Translations under genes and position numbers: made by a program
Notes under the pieces: model-generated
The model's input: only the letters and a program-made list of their open reading frames with translations
Told to the model about the DNA's origin: nothing
Database searches by the model: none
Assembly (NCBI GenBank): GCA_037127255.1
Contig: JBANSL010000001.1
Location: 35,207,001 to 35,271,000 of the forward strand
DNA from: Persicaria tinctoria
Taxonomy: Eukaryota; Streptophyta; Magnoliopsida; Caryophyllales; Polygonaceae
DNA length: 64,000 nt
Reading direction: 5' to 3'
Shown here: piece by piece, positions 22,488 through 33,724 of the stretch
Numbering within the stretch: the first letter of the stretch is position 1
Layout: the number at the start of each line of letters is the position of its first letter

Positions 22488-23350
22488 ATTTGACGAGAGG
22501 GTTTCTCGACCAAATAAATTTGTAGTCAAGACCCCGCTATAGGATAGTGGAGTCAGGTTCGTCCTCAGGAGAGAAGTCAGCGGTTCTAGGTTTAGTGTGT
22601 TATGGGGTTCAGAGATAGCGGGAAAAGGTGGGGAGGTTGTTGTCGATGTCGACTAAGACTTGGTCGATGTCGAGGGAATGATAGAAGAAGAGGTGGTCGG
22701 TGTCGGGTAACTTTGCAGGATAAAAATAATGAAATAAAATAAATAAAGATGCAAACTTCCAAGGTTAGGGATCAGCACAACAATAAACATATCCGCAGAT
22801 CATAAATCACATAATATGCATGCTTTATATCAAAGAATCAACTTTTGCAAATTCCAACAATTTAGGTGATAGAGGCTCTCGCATAAAAACCTAATTTGTT
22901 TCTACCTTTTCTTAATTAGGATCAACCAACTTTCGCAAGCAAACCCTAATTACTATCCAAATTCATAATTAATTTCACTTTCGCTTCATAATTGCAAATA
23001 ACGAATTGTCCTCGACTATCGCAAAGGATTAAGCACATAGGTAGATGATAATAAAGACATACAAAATCATGAATTCATAAATCAAACAAACATATCTATG
23101 TTGGGATCACCCCAACCCTAGAAGAAGGAAAATTAGAAAGCAAACATGATGAAAGAAATTAACTTTAACATAAAATAAACTAAAACTTACAAAACCTTCC
23201 AAACGTTCCTCCTCTCTCGACTCCTCCTCCTCTCTCTCTCTCTCTCTCCTCTCTCGCCTTCTCCTCCTCCTCCTCTCTCTCTCTCTCTCTCTCTCTCCTT
23301 GCGCCCTAAGACGACTTGACTTGAATGAATAAAAATCAGCCCCCTAAGGC

Positions 23351-23360
23351 TTTATTTATA
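23351..23360 (-). promoter_or_regulatory. TATA box of X2 5' LTR
   Basis: The minus strand reads CTATAAATAAAGCC. It is conserved in all three X LTRs (also 18966-18975 and 14554-14563) while neighbours differ. Transcription would start about 30 bases lower, near 23320, just before the CT/GA-rich tract. Confidence 0.65.
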
Positions 23361-23584
23361 GCCTTCTACTCCTTGCTATTCAAGGATAGAAATCTTTATC
23401 TATATCTAAATCTATATCTACTTTGCTAAAAGATAAATAAATGCCATAAAGAAATTAAATCAAAAAGGAAAAGATAATTCTAAACTAGGTAAGTCTTCTT
23501 CATGTTGATAGATCTCCCTTCCATAGGTAGACTTGATCAAATTTGGATAGATCTTCGGCCATCTCGACTTCCTTCATGCCCAAG

Positions 23585-24128
23585 TAACTCCAAGTCGAGT
23601 AGGATTCGTCACAACCGAGTAACGCGGCTCTGAAGGTCTACTCGATCTCGACCAGGGTCTTGTCGATCTCGAGTAGCCCTCGTCTGTCTCGAGTAGGCCT
23701 CGTCTGTCTCAAGTAGGCCTCGTCTGTCTCGAGTAACTGGTGCTCGACAAGGCTCGGACATGGGTCGGAGGTCTAGTCGATCTCGAGTAGCCCTACTCTG
23801 TCTCGAGTAGGATTCGTCGTCTGGCTGGCTTGGTCGGGTGGCTCTGCTCGACAAGGCTCCTAGGCGTGGTCGATCTCGACTAAGCCTCCTCGAGATCGAG
23901 TAGAGGTGGTCTGCGTCTTCGTCCTCGGCTTCTCGGCTTGGCACAACTCGTCGACTCCGGACATGGCGTCGAAGTGTGGTCGATCTCGACTAGATGGTAC
24001 TCGAGATCGAGTAGGGTTTCGGGAGTCGGGTTGTCTCTGACTCAGTGTCCTCGATCAGCTCTGCTCGATCAGGTCTGCTCGACCAGGTCTCGTCGAGATC
24101 GAGTAGATGCTAGTCGATCTCGAGTAGA
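23585..24128. repeat. TCGA-word array in X2 5' LTR
   Basis: Same array as 19201-19745. It lies about 230-770 bases upstream of the TATA box in element sense, the position expected for U3 enhancer repeats. Confidence 0.95.
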
Positions 24129-24511
24129 GTTCTCTCACCTTTCTGCTCTGTTCGTGAAACGCACTTTCCCGAGTCCTCGTTCGTCGGATTGACGCATATG
24201 ACCATGCGTTGGAAAGCTCTTTCCGAGGGCTACAACTCTCATGAAGACATCAAAGCTTGACTCAGAATGAAGAATTATGAAAAGTGGCCTTTTCTCCAGC
24301 TGCACCATTCTTAGCTTCTCCATGAGTTTCCTTTAAGCTCCAAAGTGCGTCCGATTTCTATCAAATATAACCAAAACTTGTGTAGACCTCCATATATTGC
24401 AAATAAGTGTAAACTACACAGATTCTGTATTATTCTAACCCAAATGTATGCAATGTATGCAGAAATCGATATAAAAGTAAGTGTAAAACATGGCGAATTA
24501 GGCTCACAACA

Positions 24512-25922
24512 TCACCAAAGAAGGCTATTGAAACCAAGTTGTTCGTCAAAGTTGTAAGTTTGGAGGTGCTTGGTCTTCATTCGTTCAACGTCTTCACTCG
24601 GATTCATGTTCGGTGATACACGACGCTCGCCGTCACTGCAGTGAGGTCGTTTTTACGATATTTTTCGATTTCCCTTTCGAGTTGAGTATTATATCGTCTG
24701 TGCTTGCTATGGAGATGCCTGGTGTTTTGTCTTGGGAAGAGAAGGATTGTTGGCTCAAGCTTGAGAAGAGGGAGTATGTTTCCACACTGTTCTTTCATCC
24801 CCCGGCGTTGAAGCGTTTGGGATTATTTGAGGAGGTCTCTCGATTCCTTGAGAGAGGAAGTTTGGGTGATTTCTTGGATTTGGCTGATTTCACATATCAT
24901 GCATTGGTGAGAGAATTATTGGCTACCCTGGATTATCTTTCTGATGTGGAGATTCTTTTTCAGTTGAGGAACCAGAAGTTAGTGGTGACTAAGGATCTCA
25001 TTGCACAAGCTTTTGGTGTTACCAAGACGCCTGCTGACGCCTATGGGTTTGAGATGGCTGCTCTAAATCATCATAACACTTGGAAGGAGGCTACATAACA
25101 ATTCTTTGAGTGGAGCCGAAACCACTACGAATCCACGATTACTCATCCTACGTTGAGGTTGTGCTATTTGGTGCCCTGTAATTCTTTCTTGGGTGTGGAT
25201 AATTCTTCCATGGTTACTATGAGAGTCTGGAACTATATTTGTTGCTTGATTCTTGAGGGAGTGCATATTCCTGCTAGGTTCAGCTATTTTTTGGGAGCTG
25301 TATAGAGGTGGCTAAAGCTACTCATGTGAGGCCTGAGCGCCTTATTGTTTTTGGAGGTTTGGTATCGTCGATTGCTCACCGAGTTGGTGTTTGTCTTGAT
25401 GATCTGCACTATTTTGATGGTGAAAAGGTTTACAATATTGCCAACCTGAATTGGTGGGGCATTACCGAGTATGCCCAGCGTCCGGACGGAATGTGGTGTT
25501 TCAAATGGATGGCTAGAGAGACTTTTGAGCATCACCTTTATCTGCATGCGGAGCTACTACATTACTATAGGATATCAGATTTCCATATTCGTTACAACAG
25601 ATTTTCCTTGGATCATGATGAACATAGTCTTGAGAGGCGACGACCTGAAGTTGTGGATGAGGCATTTGAGGATGAGCCTGCTGAAAATACAGAAGAAGAG
25701 GTAGTAGAGAAAGAAGAAGTTTTTATGGATGACGTTGGTCCTGTATGTGCCACTTTGGATGATCTTGAGCGTCGATTTGATGAGTTTGAGGCGAGCACTA
25801 CAGACAAGCTAGCTAGTATTGTGGATAAGTTCTCTGATCTTCAAGATGCGTTATTGATCGCCCTAAAGGGTATCAATCAGCGGTCTGGAACCCAGATACC
25901 CACCTTCACAGTAATTGGTTAG
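24512..25922 (+). pseudogene. Athila ORF1-type 3' ORF
   Basis: Matches the pattern of the Athila ORF-1 family found downstream of pol in these elements (the env-like position). Recognisable features are FHPPALKRLGLFEEVSRFLE, DLADFTYHALVRELLATLDY and the LVVTKDLIAQAFGV start of a second part, then NWWGITEYAQRPDG and a C-terminal acidic, coiled-coil-like tail (DDLERRFDEFEASTTDKLAS). A stop at 25096 and a frameshift near 25300 break it. X2 sits immediately upstream, so the start of the frame is not clear. The protein's role is not established. Confidence 0.7.
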
Positions 25923-26859
25923 TCATTTTCTTCCTTCAAACCCTCTATTTTATTTTTTATTGTTCCTTTTTTATGTATGTTTATGCATTGAGGACTATGC
26001 AACATGTAAGTGTGGGGGAGAGGGGGGGGGGGGGGGGGGAAGTGAAGTGAATTAGTTAGTTAGTTTAGTTCATGTTTAATTTTTTGTTTCATGTTTCAAT
26101 TTTTAGTTGTTTTATTTGTGTAATTTATTTTAGAAAATGTCAAAAATGAAAAAAAAGAGTATAAAATGTCAAAAAATCAAAAGAAAAAAAATTATTTCAT
26201 GCATTGCATATTGTGTTATCACTGATACCGATCTAATTTGAGTTTGTCCTATTTGATTTTATACGGGCATGACCTTATAAATCCCATGGAATTCTAGAAT
26301 GATTTGACATTGTCTTTAAAAATTGATTTTTATGCGAAATATGATTAGGCATAGGTAATTGAGCATGTATGATCTAAGTTTATGAGCATGCTTGATATTC
26401 AACAAAAATTTGTCCTTGTGAGATTATTTTGGCCTTATAAGGGATACATCTATATTCCTTTTGCTTTTCTTGTGTGATTTACTCTTCCTATGCATTTATC
26501 ATTGAGTATTCCCATGGTTATCTATTTTCGAGACCGATTATATACATGTTCATTGCTTGATAAGTTCAAATGATAGAGGCAAATTTCTAGCCACATATTA
26601 TCCATGTCTACCCTATGCTATATCTTGTTTTGAAGCCAATTTGAGCCTTTAGCCTATTTTATTGACAGCTCCACAAAATTACATTATTCATAGCCTATGA
26701 TGAGCCTTACCCTTATTCCGGGGCAATTGAGATTTTAAGTGGGTTATGGAATCTATTTTGGAGTTGAGGAGAAAGAAGCTAAACTGTGAGTTCATGGTTT
26801 ATGGTTTTGAGAAGATGTAATGTTATGTGCGTATTAGTTCCCTCATTTTTATGCATTTG

Positions 26860-26925
<66 letters not shown>

Positions 26926-27044
26926 CAATCCAAAAAAAGAGAAATTAAAAAAATAGAATAAATAGCCGAGTTATTTATTTTTGCATAATGAGGAAGAATT
27001 GGATTTCTGTTGGCTAAAAGTTAGATTGTTTGAGTGTTCTAGAT
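25923..27044 (+). other. Athila 3' untranslated region with polypurine-like tract
   Basis: AAGTGTGGGGGAGAG followed by a run of about 18 G at 26006-26040 matches the purine tract typical of the Athila 3' region. The rest is AT-rich with A- and T-runs and an (AT)n array at 26862-26923. The expected 5' part of the 3' LTR is not found here, so a deletion is likely. Confidence 0.65.
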
Positions 27045-27387
27045 TTTATGAGTATGTGATGTGATGTGATTGATAAGAACAATCCCAGGACTATGAATCT
27101 CAACCATTGTTAGAGAATTATAGGTGAAATATTTTCTCTACCTTATTATCAATCTACTTTGCAATCATAAAGTTGGTTACTTTACATCTTGGTTATTTGT
27201 CCTAAATCCTTGTTTGGTCATAAGAGTTCTTGTTAAGAGTTATTAAATACTGAACCACTTCCCCCCTATGGGTTCGACACTAGGCTTAATTGCTATATTG
27301 ACAGTTTATTGGTTTATCAAGTGATTGACTAACTAATCTATTGGTTTTGTGTTTGAATTTGGATTTTTATTACTATTTGGTTTATCA
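27045..27387 (+). repeat. Athila 3' LTR fragment
   Basis: Matches the last 350 bases of the 5' LTR (shared CTCTACCTTATTATCAATC, GGTTACTTTACATCTTGG, GTGTTTGARTTTGGATTTTT). It ends TTATCA, then the target duplication and LINE1. About the first 950 bases of the LTR are missing. Confidence 0.8.
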
Positions 27388-29821
27388 TGCCCTTGAAGGA
27401 GGTGAATTAGCTTTCCAATGGTATTTTTTAGTCTTTCAGTTATGATTTTTGATTTTACTTTGTACAAGGTGGAGCATAAACTGATTAATCGATAGTGATT
27501 AGTAGAGGAGGGATTATCACGCTTAGGAAGTAAAGAGATAAAAGTGTGATTAATCTGTTTTAAAAGTTTCCCAGAGCGAAAGAAACCTTTGTCATCCTTG
27601 ATAATCGAGGGGCCGACAATGTCCTAGTATTTTTTTATAAAACTCTACTGTAAAGCCATTAGGGCCAGGGGACTTGTTGGATCTAATACTAAAACCTGCA
27701 TTCTTTATTTCACTATTAGAAGGTAGATGTATTAGAGTTAGATTATCTTTAGCAGTAATTGTTGGTTGAATGAAACATAATAGACATTTGACCATATTCT
27801 CATTGATTGGTTCCTTCTTGAATATTTTCTCAAAGTCGCATTTAATTTCTGTTTTAACGTTCTCCTCACCAACAATGAGGATACCTTTTGATGAAGTAAT
27901 GTTTTGAATTTGTTTTCTATATCTCCTTCTTGAAGCTATGCGGTGAAAATAAGAAGTATTGGAGTTTGATATTTTGAGGTGGTTGGTTTTCTCCCATTAA
28001 TTGGTTCTAGAAGTTCTTTTGAAAGAGAAGGAGGTGTTCCTTTTTCTTTAAGAGATGCCCTTCTCTCGGAGTTCCCTTGGAGAGGGAGGGATTTGTTTGA
28101 TATGATTGAATTTCAAGAAGTTTTTCATCGACCACCTTTACTTGACGGAAGATGTTTTCAAACATTGATTTGTTCCATAGTTTCGCCTTTTTTTTAGTCC
28201 TTTGTTTAAAAAACCATTGGAACATCGCAGAGCCAGGGCGAGATCTACGCCAAACTTGTTTGACAATGTTTCGAACGTCCTTTCTTTGAAGCCAGATGTT
28301 TTCAAATTTGAATAGTGAGGCTTTGAAAGTAGAACTACAATCAAAAGTAATGGAGATGGGACAATGATCAAACGAAGAAAATGCACCATTATTAGTGATT
28401 AGGTTAGGGAATTTTCGTAAAATAGTGTGATGAATTAGAACTTGGTCTAGTTTTTCATAAATACTTCCTTGCCCTTCAGGTATTCACCTCCAAGTAAATG
28501 AGTTTCCAAAAATGAGGATATCTATTAGAGAACAATCATTTTTAAAGTTAATAAGGCGAGTAAAATGGGAAGGACGAACAATCGCACCTCCTGGTTTGTC
28601 ATTACTACAGTAGATTTCATTCAGATCTCCCATGACAATACATGGAATAGAAGAGGTTGTGATTATACCTGTCAGGGTCTCCCAAAAAACATCCTTTTCA
28701 CTAGGATCTGGGGGGGGGGGGGGGGGGGCATATACAAACAAGATCATTATTAAAGCATCATCGGATGAGTCTTCGTAACGAATACCAATAATCTTCGGGA
28801 GGTGGATCTCGACAGAGAGAGATTCACCCGAGAGTTGGTGTTCCTTCCATATTACCCCAAGACCTCCGGATCGACTAGAGGCATGAGACTAAATAGCATT
28901 ATCAAAACCTACATATTTTAAAATTTTCTCATCTGGGATAGATTCTGATTGCGTTTCCGCTAATGGCACCAATTGAATATGTTCATTTTTGCACTAAGTA
29001 TTTACATCACCCCAAAAGGTTTTTTTTCCTAATTCCTCTACATTTCCAAAAAAACATAATCTCATTTATAACTATTTTTAGTATGAGATCGAAAGGTTAG
29101 CAACCTCATGTCAGACATGTTTGTGTTAAGAATTCGAATATGAGAATAGCAAACTTTCAAGATTTGGTAGTAGATGGAAGGTCCTTTTTTCTTTTCTAAA
29201 CCCATGAAGAAAGTAAATGGGTTGAAGTTGTTTAGATCATAATCGGATTTACTTGAATAGATACACCAAAGTGTGCTTAAACTGGAGTCAATTATCGATC
29301 TTGTAAGCACCAAACAAATGGTTTGTCTGCCGACACTTTTTGAGCGCTCCAAAAGGGCGGTAGGTGTGACTAGAAGTCGTTGTTTGAGATGATGTTCACA
29401 ACAGATGCACACAAATAGCCTTATGGATTGACAACAATGAATAATTATGTAGATAAAAAAAATATATTATTGCTAGGAATAGGAGCATATAGAGAAAAAA
29501 AAATCTCTAAACATTTGATCGAAAAAGTTGTAATCTTGCTCAACATCATGTTCTACAATTTTTCCAAACGCCTTGGAAGACCAACAAATATTCACATGAA
29601 AGGGGATAAGTTTATTCATCAAATGTGGTTGTTCAATTGAAAAATACCCAGTACACCTTCATTTAACCCAACTAAACATAAGATCCAGGTTGCATGGATC
29701 CTTAACCGCAATTGACCTGGAAGCCACAACTCCAACATATGGGAGAGAAGGCCTAACAAAAATTAGAAACATCCCAGATTTCTCATTACCCTTTCGAGAT
29801 GTGGGCAGTATTGAGACATGA
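27388..29821 (-). pseudogene. LINE1, 5' half of ORF2 (endonuclease and RT N-terminus) plus spacer
   Basis: Read on the minus strand: ORF2 begins near 29056. The apurinic endonuclease part follows, with AETQSESIPDEK, VYAPPPPP, the metal-site segment CIVMGDLNEIYC and a GNSFTWR motif. Then comes the linker and RT fingers with NKSPGPNGFTVEFY (27795-27592). Endonuclease and RT run collinear with LINE2 but with many stops. A G-run of 18 bases at 28711-28728 expands a Pro tract in the endonuclease. 29060-29821 corresponds to the region upstream of ORF2 and has no clear domain. Confidence 0.82.
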
Positions 29822-32483
29822 TGTAACGGCCCAAGATTATGATTCCCGGGTTACGTTTCGAGGGATGAAACACTTCGTTAGGATCTTGCGACCCGAGTAC
29901 AGGTTAAAGGTTTGAAATTCTACTCTAACGTTTTCAAGTGGGATTTCATACACAAAATTCAAAGGGATCGTTGCAATCTCCAGGGAAGTCCCATGTACCT
30001 GTCGTAAGTCTAATCGTGAAGAACCAGTAGTCATGCAAATAACAGAATCAAGGTGTAATACAAGAGGGTGCCACAAGAGAGCCGAGTCAAAACCAAATCA
30101 ATAAGCGTATTTATCGAAATCTAATAGGCAATGTTAGGGGGGTTAGACCATTATTCGGAATAGCCCAAGAGAGTTCCCACGTCACGGAATCAAGGAACAA
30201 TCATACTGTTAAACAAACCTAAAAAAATATGTATGCGATGCGGTGTAAGATTGAAGCCCTACGCAATATAATCCCAAACTAGCAGACACATACACACGCT
30301 AGTCCTAATAAAGATGCTTATATATGCAAGACGGAATATTAACACACTAACATGATCCTAAGATCAAGTGCATAAATATAATAAGGCCTTAGCACCGAAT
30401 ACCAAGTGGTATATGTCCCTCTCCTACCTCAACCTTCTTCCGATAGGGCGGTGACTGGCTAGCTCGTGAATGCATTCCATTATAATCGGGCGGTCCGCAG
30501 ACCCGACCCGTATCCACAATAAAATAAAGCCCACGGGCAGCTTTTGCAATCATGCTCATAATATATGTAAAGGAAGTTCCATATGACTCGATTGACTCAG
30601 GACGGGACCCGATGGGGCTGTGCCATCCTATGACCTTAGCAAAGACTCTAGTTACTTCACAGATATATAACGATCATTCTGTTTACATACGCATAAAGAA
30701 GTAGAATGCTCAACGGTCAATGTAACCTAGCATGGTACTAGATGACATGCTAGGTTCTAATGTTAGGCAAGATAAGTAATCACCTAACACATATATAAGT
30801 AATATAAATAAGTCTACTTCTAATGTTAGGCAAGATAAGTCATTTTCCCATGATTTCCCAAAACTCTTTTAAAAGCTCAAGTTAGATAAAATTACCATTC
30901 AAATGCTTTCTCAAATCATCCAAAAAAATCCATTTATAAAACATTACCCTTTTATCAACTTATTTCATTATTATTTCAAGACAAATCCGACAAGGTTAGT
31001 ATATTTCCGAAATCCTCTTTTAAATTTATTAAATCCACTTCCATTTATTCAAATAATTCCTAACCTTGAAAACCTTTCTCGGATTTCTCTTTTAAAATTC
31101 AAGTCTAATTAATATATTTTAAATCCCAACAAAATTTAAAGTCATAGTATTATATAATAAAATATCCCACCCATTCAATATTATGATATATAAGCACATA
31201 AATCATTAAAACACATTTTAGTCAAAATAGGCCCAAACACATTTTATTTTAAGAAAAATCGGATCCGACTCAAAAAGCCCAACCCATCTCTCATTTTTGG
31301 AAGTAAGAAATAGGACCAATAAACCCAACTTTACACCGTCTCTGCCAAATTCGAACTCATAAGGAAAGAAAGAAAAGGAAGTGGGCCCGAGGGGGCTGAC
31401 GCAGACGCGAGCTGGAGGCGGGGCCCACCTCATCTTCTTCCTCGGCTTCCCCGATTTCGTTCTTTGGTTTGGGTTGTTCCGCCCAGAATTCCGACGGAGC
31501 TCGAGCTCGAGCTCTCTCGCTCGCTTCCGTTCTTCTTGCCCTCACCTTTCGCTGCTCGCCTCGCACACCTCGCGCTCACGCTACCCTCGTCCACACCTCA
31601 CTCTCCAGCTCGCTCGCACTCGGTCTCGCCGGAAATCTTCAAGCTCGCTCACGCCCTCGAACCGCCCTTACTCACTCTCTCTCTCCGACCAGGCCAGGCA
31701 AGAGGAACACAGAAGCACACAATAAATGGAACAAGGTAAGAAGGAGGGTTCGAAGCTCACCGGGGGCTCGAGGCTCGCCGGAGATTCGATGCGCTTCGTC
31801 GGAGTTCGATTGGGCTCGCCGGTAACTCGAGGAAGCTCCTCTCGGACCTGAGTCGAAGGTGGGGGTCATATAGGCGGGGATTTACGAGTTTCTGATCGAA
31901 AAGAGGGAGAAAAAGGCTTACCGGAAGCTTGGAATGGAAACAGGGGAAAGGAGGACGGCGTCGATGGCTCGGAGAGAGGAGCAAAGATGGTGATGGTGTT
32001 CGGAAATAGTGAATGCAAGGGAGGCAGAGGTGGTCCTGTGGGTGGTGTTCACTGATCAGGACAATGAGGCGAGAGAGGTAGGTGAAAGTCCGGCAACACA
32101 AGGGAGGGAAAGGGGACGAAAAGAGGAGATTTTGTGTTGAGGTTTGAAGCAAAAGTGGGTTGTGTTTGTGTGTTGGGGATTGCAGATTTGAAGTCAAAGG
32201 AAAAAGGAGAGGGTTTGATTTGTTGAACAGAGTCTGCAAGGTGGAAGCAAACAAATCAAAGGGGAGAGGAGAGAATCTTCTAAATCCCAATGCAGGGAGT
32301 TGTAGGAAAGGGGACAAGGGGGGAGCTGCTACTGATTGCATAAATTGAAGATGGAAGGGGAAGAAGAGTACAAAACAAGGTGGTCCCAAAAAAAAAATTC
32401 AAAATATCCCAATTAATCTGCTTTAAATTCATTTTCAAGTTCATTCTTCCGAAAAATTAGGTTATAAAATCCGAGCCTTTACA
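29822..32483. mobile_element. Solo LTR B, TGTAACGGCCC family
   Basis: Begins TGTAACGGCCC and ends CCTTTACA (TGTAA...TTACA inverted ends), with a perfect 5-bp target duplication CATGA at 29817-29821 and 32484-32488. It is 2,662 bp with no internal domain and no second copy nearby, so it is a solo LTR. Related to solo LTR A. The right third (31380-32350) is GC-rich with CTCG-type words and long but unconvincing open frames on both strands (for example 31757-32389 minus, Ser/Pro/Leu-rich). Confidence 0.9.
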
Positions 32484-32888
32484 CATGAGAACCCTCCACA
32501 GATTGTTCAAGCTCCAAGAGAAGTTGGAAATGCGCTGCAAACAGTCTCCAAGAGTAGTTGGCATGATGATGAAAACGCACAGAAAATCTACATACATTTC
32601 ATAATGGAAATAACCACAAGGTAATAACATAAAAGAAAGAAGACAAACAATGAAGTATTTCTCAACAAAATTTAGTGCGAAAACTTCTCGACTGATCTTT
32701 GGACAGGTACTGAACATCTCATTAATATATTATCTACCCAACACCAACCTGACATAAATATCAAAGTTAATCATTTTATTAAAGCAGACAAAACATGAGA
32801 CCATGAAAAAATAAATACCTCGTTATAGCACATCTTACCCAATGCAGTAATAGAATCCATAAAAGCTACACCAATACCACAGAACATA
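32484..32888 (-). other. Unidentified island, possibly host exon fragments
   Basis: Lies between solo LTR B and LINE3. On the minus strand 32892-32821 is open and hydrophobic (CMFCGIGVAFMDSITALGK, then MCYNE) and is followed at once by GTATTT, a possible splice donor. 32600-32490 encodes MPTTLGDCLQRISN and FSWSLNNLWRV. These could be two exons of an interrupted host gene, or LINE/TE sequence. I do not recognise the protein. Confidence 0.3.
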
Positions 32889-33377
32889 CACATGGATAGA
32901 TTATACTGGAAATGGAGCCGGAATGGCTGGTTCTCTACCAAGTTAGCCATAGATATGATCAACAATATGAAACATCATCAAAAATCGGATATGCGATGGA
33001 TTTGGAACCTCGACATCTCACCAAAAATAAAAACCTTCCTTTGGAAAATCTCACGGAATGGCATACCCACTACAGTCAAATTAGCTTCCCGCCATCTGGG
33101 AATACCCACAAACTGCCCACATTGTGACTCTCACTATGAGGATCTGCACCATCTTTTGTGGAGTTGCCCAATCACGAGAGAAACACTCATATCAATTGAC
33201 CCAACTTCCTTCTTTGGGATCAATGGATGCTTCTTGGAAGGAAAGAACATAAATCAAACACTTCAGGATATTAAAGAAGTCATTGGACTACATAGATTTG
33301 CCAAAATTGCCTTTGCTTGGTGGGGAATCTGGTACTTTCGCAACAAAACTCTATTTGACAACATAAAGCCGGACATA
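32889..33377 (+). pseudogene. LINE3, zinc-finger domain (5'-truncated LINE)
   Basis: Plus-strand C-terminal part of a plant L1 ORF2. DRLYWKWSRNGWFSTK, ISPKIKTFLWKISRNGIPT and the zf-RVT finger CPHCDSHYEDLHHLLWSCP, then FAWWGIWYFRN, are intact. The copy is truncated near 32889, so RT and endonuclease are missing. The frame is open up to the CACTA insertion at 33378. Confidence 0.88.
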
Positions 33378-33387
33378 CACTACTAGA

Positions 33388-33708
33388 ATTTTTTCATTTA
33401 ACATCGGCTAATCACCGATGTCTTTCAAAAAAAAAAATCGATGTCTATGTGGGTGATGTAAAAAGTCAAAACTTTTTAACATCGGGTAATAGCCGATGTC
33501 TTTGTTTATTATAACATCAGTCATATATATAAATCCGATGTCTTTGATATGGTATAACATCGATTATAAAATACATATGATGTTATAACATACAAAGACA
33601 TCGGCTATTACCCGATGTTAAAAAGTTTAAACTTTTTACATCACCCACATAGACATCGATTTTTTATTTTGATTAACATCAGTTTTTAGCCGATTTGTTA
33701 AATGAATT
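33388..33708. repeat. Large imperfect palindrome at CACTA left end
   Basis: The left arm (about 33388-33535) and right arm (about 33570-33708) are inverted copies: ATCGATGTCTATGTGGGTGA, AACATCGGGTAATAGCCGAT and flanking words recur in reverse. A transcript would fold into a hairpin with arms of about 140 bases. It is either the fused ends of an internally deleted copy or a specialised subterminal region. Confidence 0.85.
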
Positions 33709-33724
33709 TTTTTTTGGTCGTTGT

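Larger units (their letters stand above)
18031..24511 (-). mobile_element. Element X2: complete non-autonomous LTR retrotransposon
   Basis: Two near-identical LTRs (18031-20126 and 22491-24511) surround a 2,364-bp internal region. The target duplication TCACC is exact at 18026-18030 and 24512-24516. The complement of 22470-22487 is a perfect Asp-tRNA-type primer site next to the right LTR, so the element reads on the minus strand. It encodes no gag, protease, RT or integrase; the only ORF is the X-family ORF at 21615-22300. It is probably mobilised in trans by an Athila/Tat-type element, given the shared primer site. LTR differences are scattered single bases plus a (CT)n length change, so the insertion is young. 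Confidence 0.93.
22491..24511 (-). repeat. X2 5' LTR (right copy)
   Basis: Begins TGACGAGAGGG and ends CTCACAACA on the plus strand. In element sense: U3 with the TCGA-word array (24128 to 23585), TATA box at 23360-23351, then CT-rich and U5 sequence to the primer site. Confidence 0.93.
8959..27387 (+). mobile_element. Athila-like Ty3/gypsy element, internally deleted and nested by X1 and X2
   Basis: The left end is TGATAATGC and the right end GGTTTATCA, inverted TGATAA/TTATCA ends. The flanks are GGCCC (8954-8958) and TGCCC (27388-27392), a 5-bp duplication with one mismatch, and LINE1 sequence continues on both sides. Contents in order: 5' LTR, primer site, gag, protease, a short pol-end remnant, an ORF1-type 3' ORF, a polypurine-like tract, and a 3' LTR fragment. 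Reverse transcriptase, RNase H and integrase are absent. X1 interrupts gag and X2 interrupts the 3' spacer. Without X1 and X2 the element is about 7.7 kb. Confidence 0.85.

Noticed and set aside
27045..27387. Full Athila 3' LTR
   Set aside because: Only the last 350 bases match the 5' LTR; the upstream kilobase does not align with it.
31381..32389. Long Ser/Pro/Arg-rich ORFs on both strands in solo LTR B
   Set aside because: GC-rich composition gives open frames in several phases at once; no domain and the position is within an LTR.
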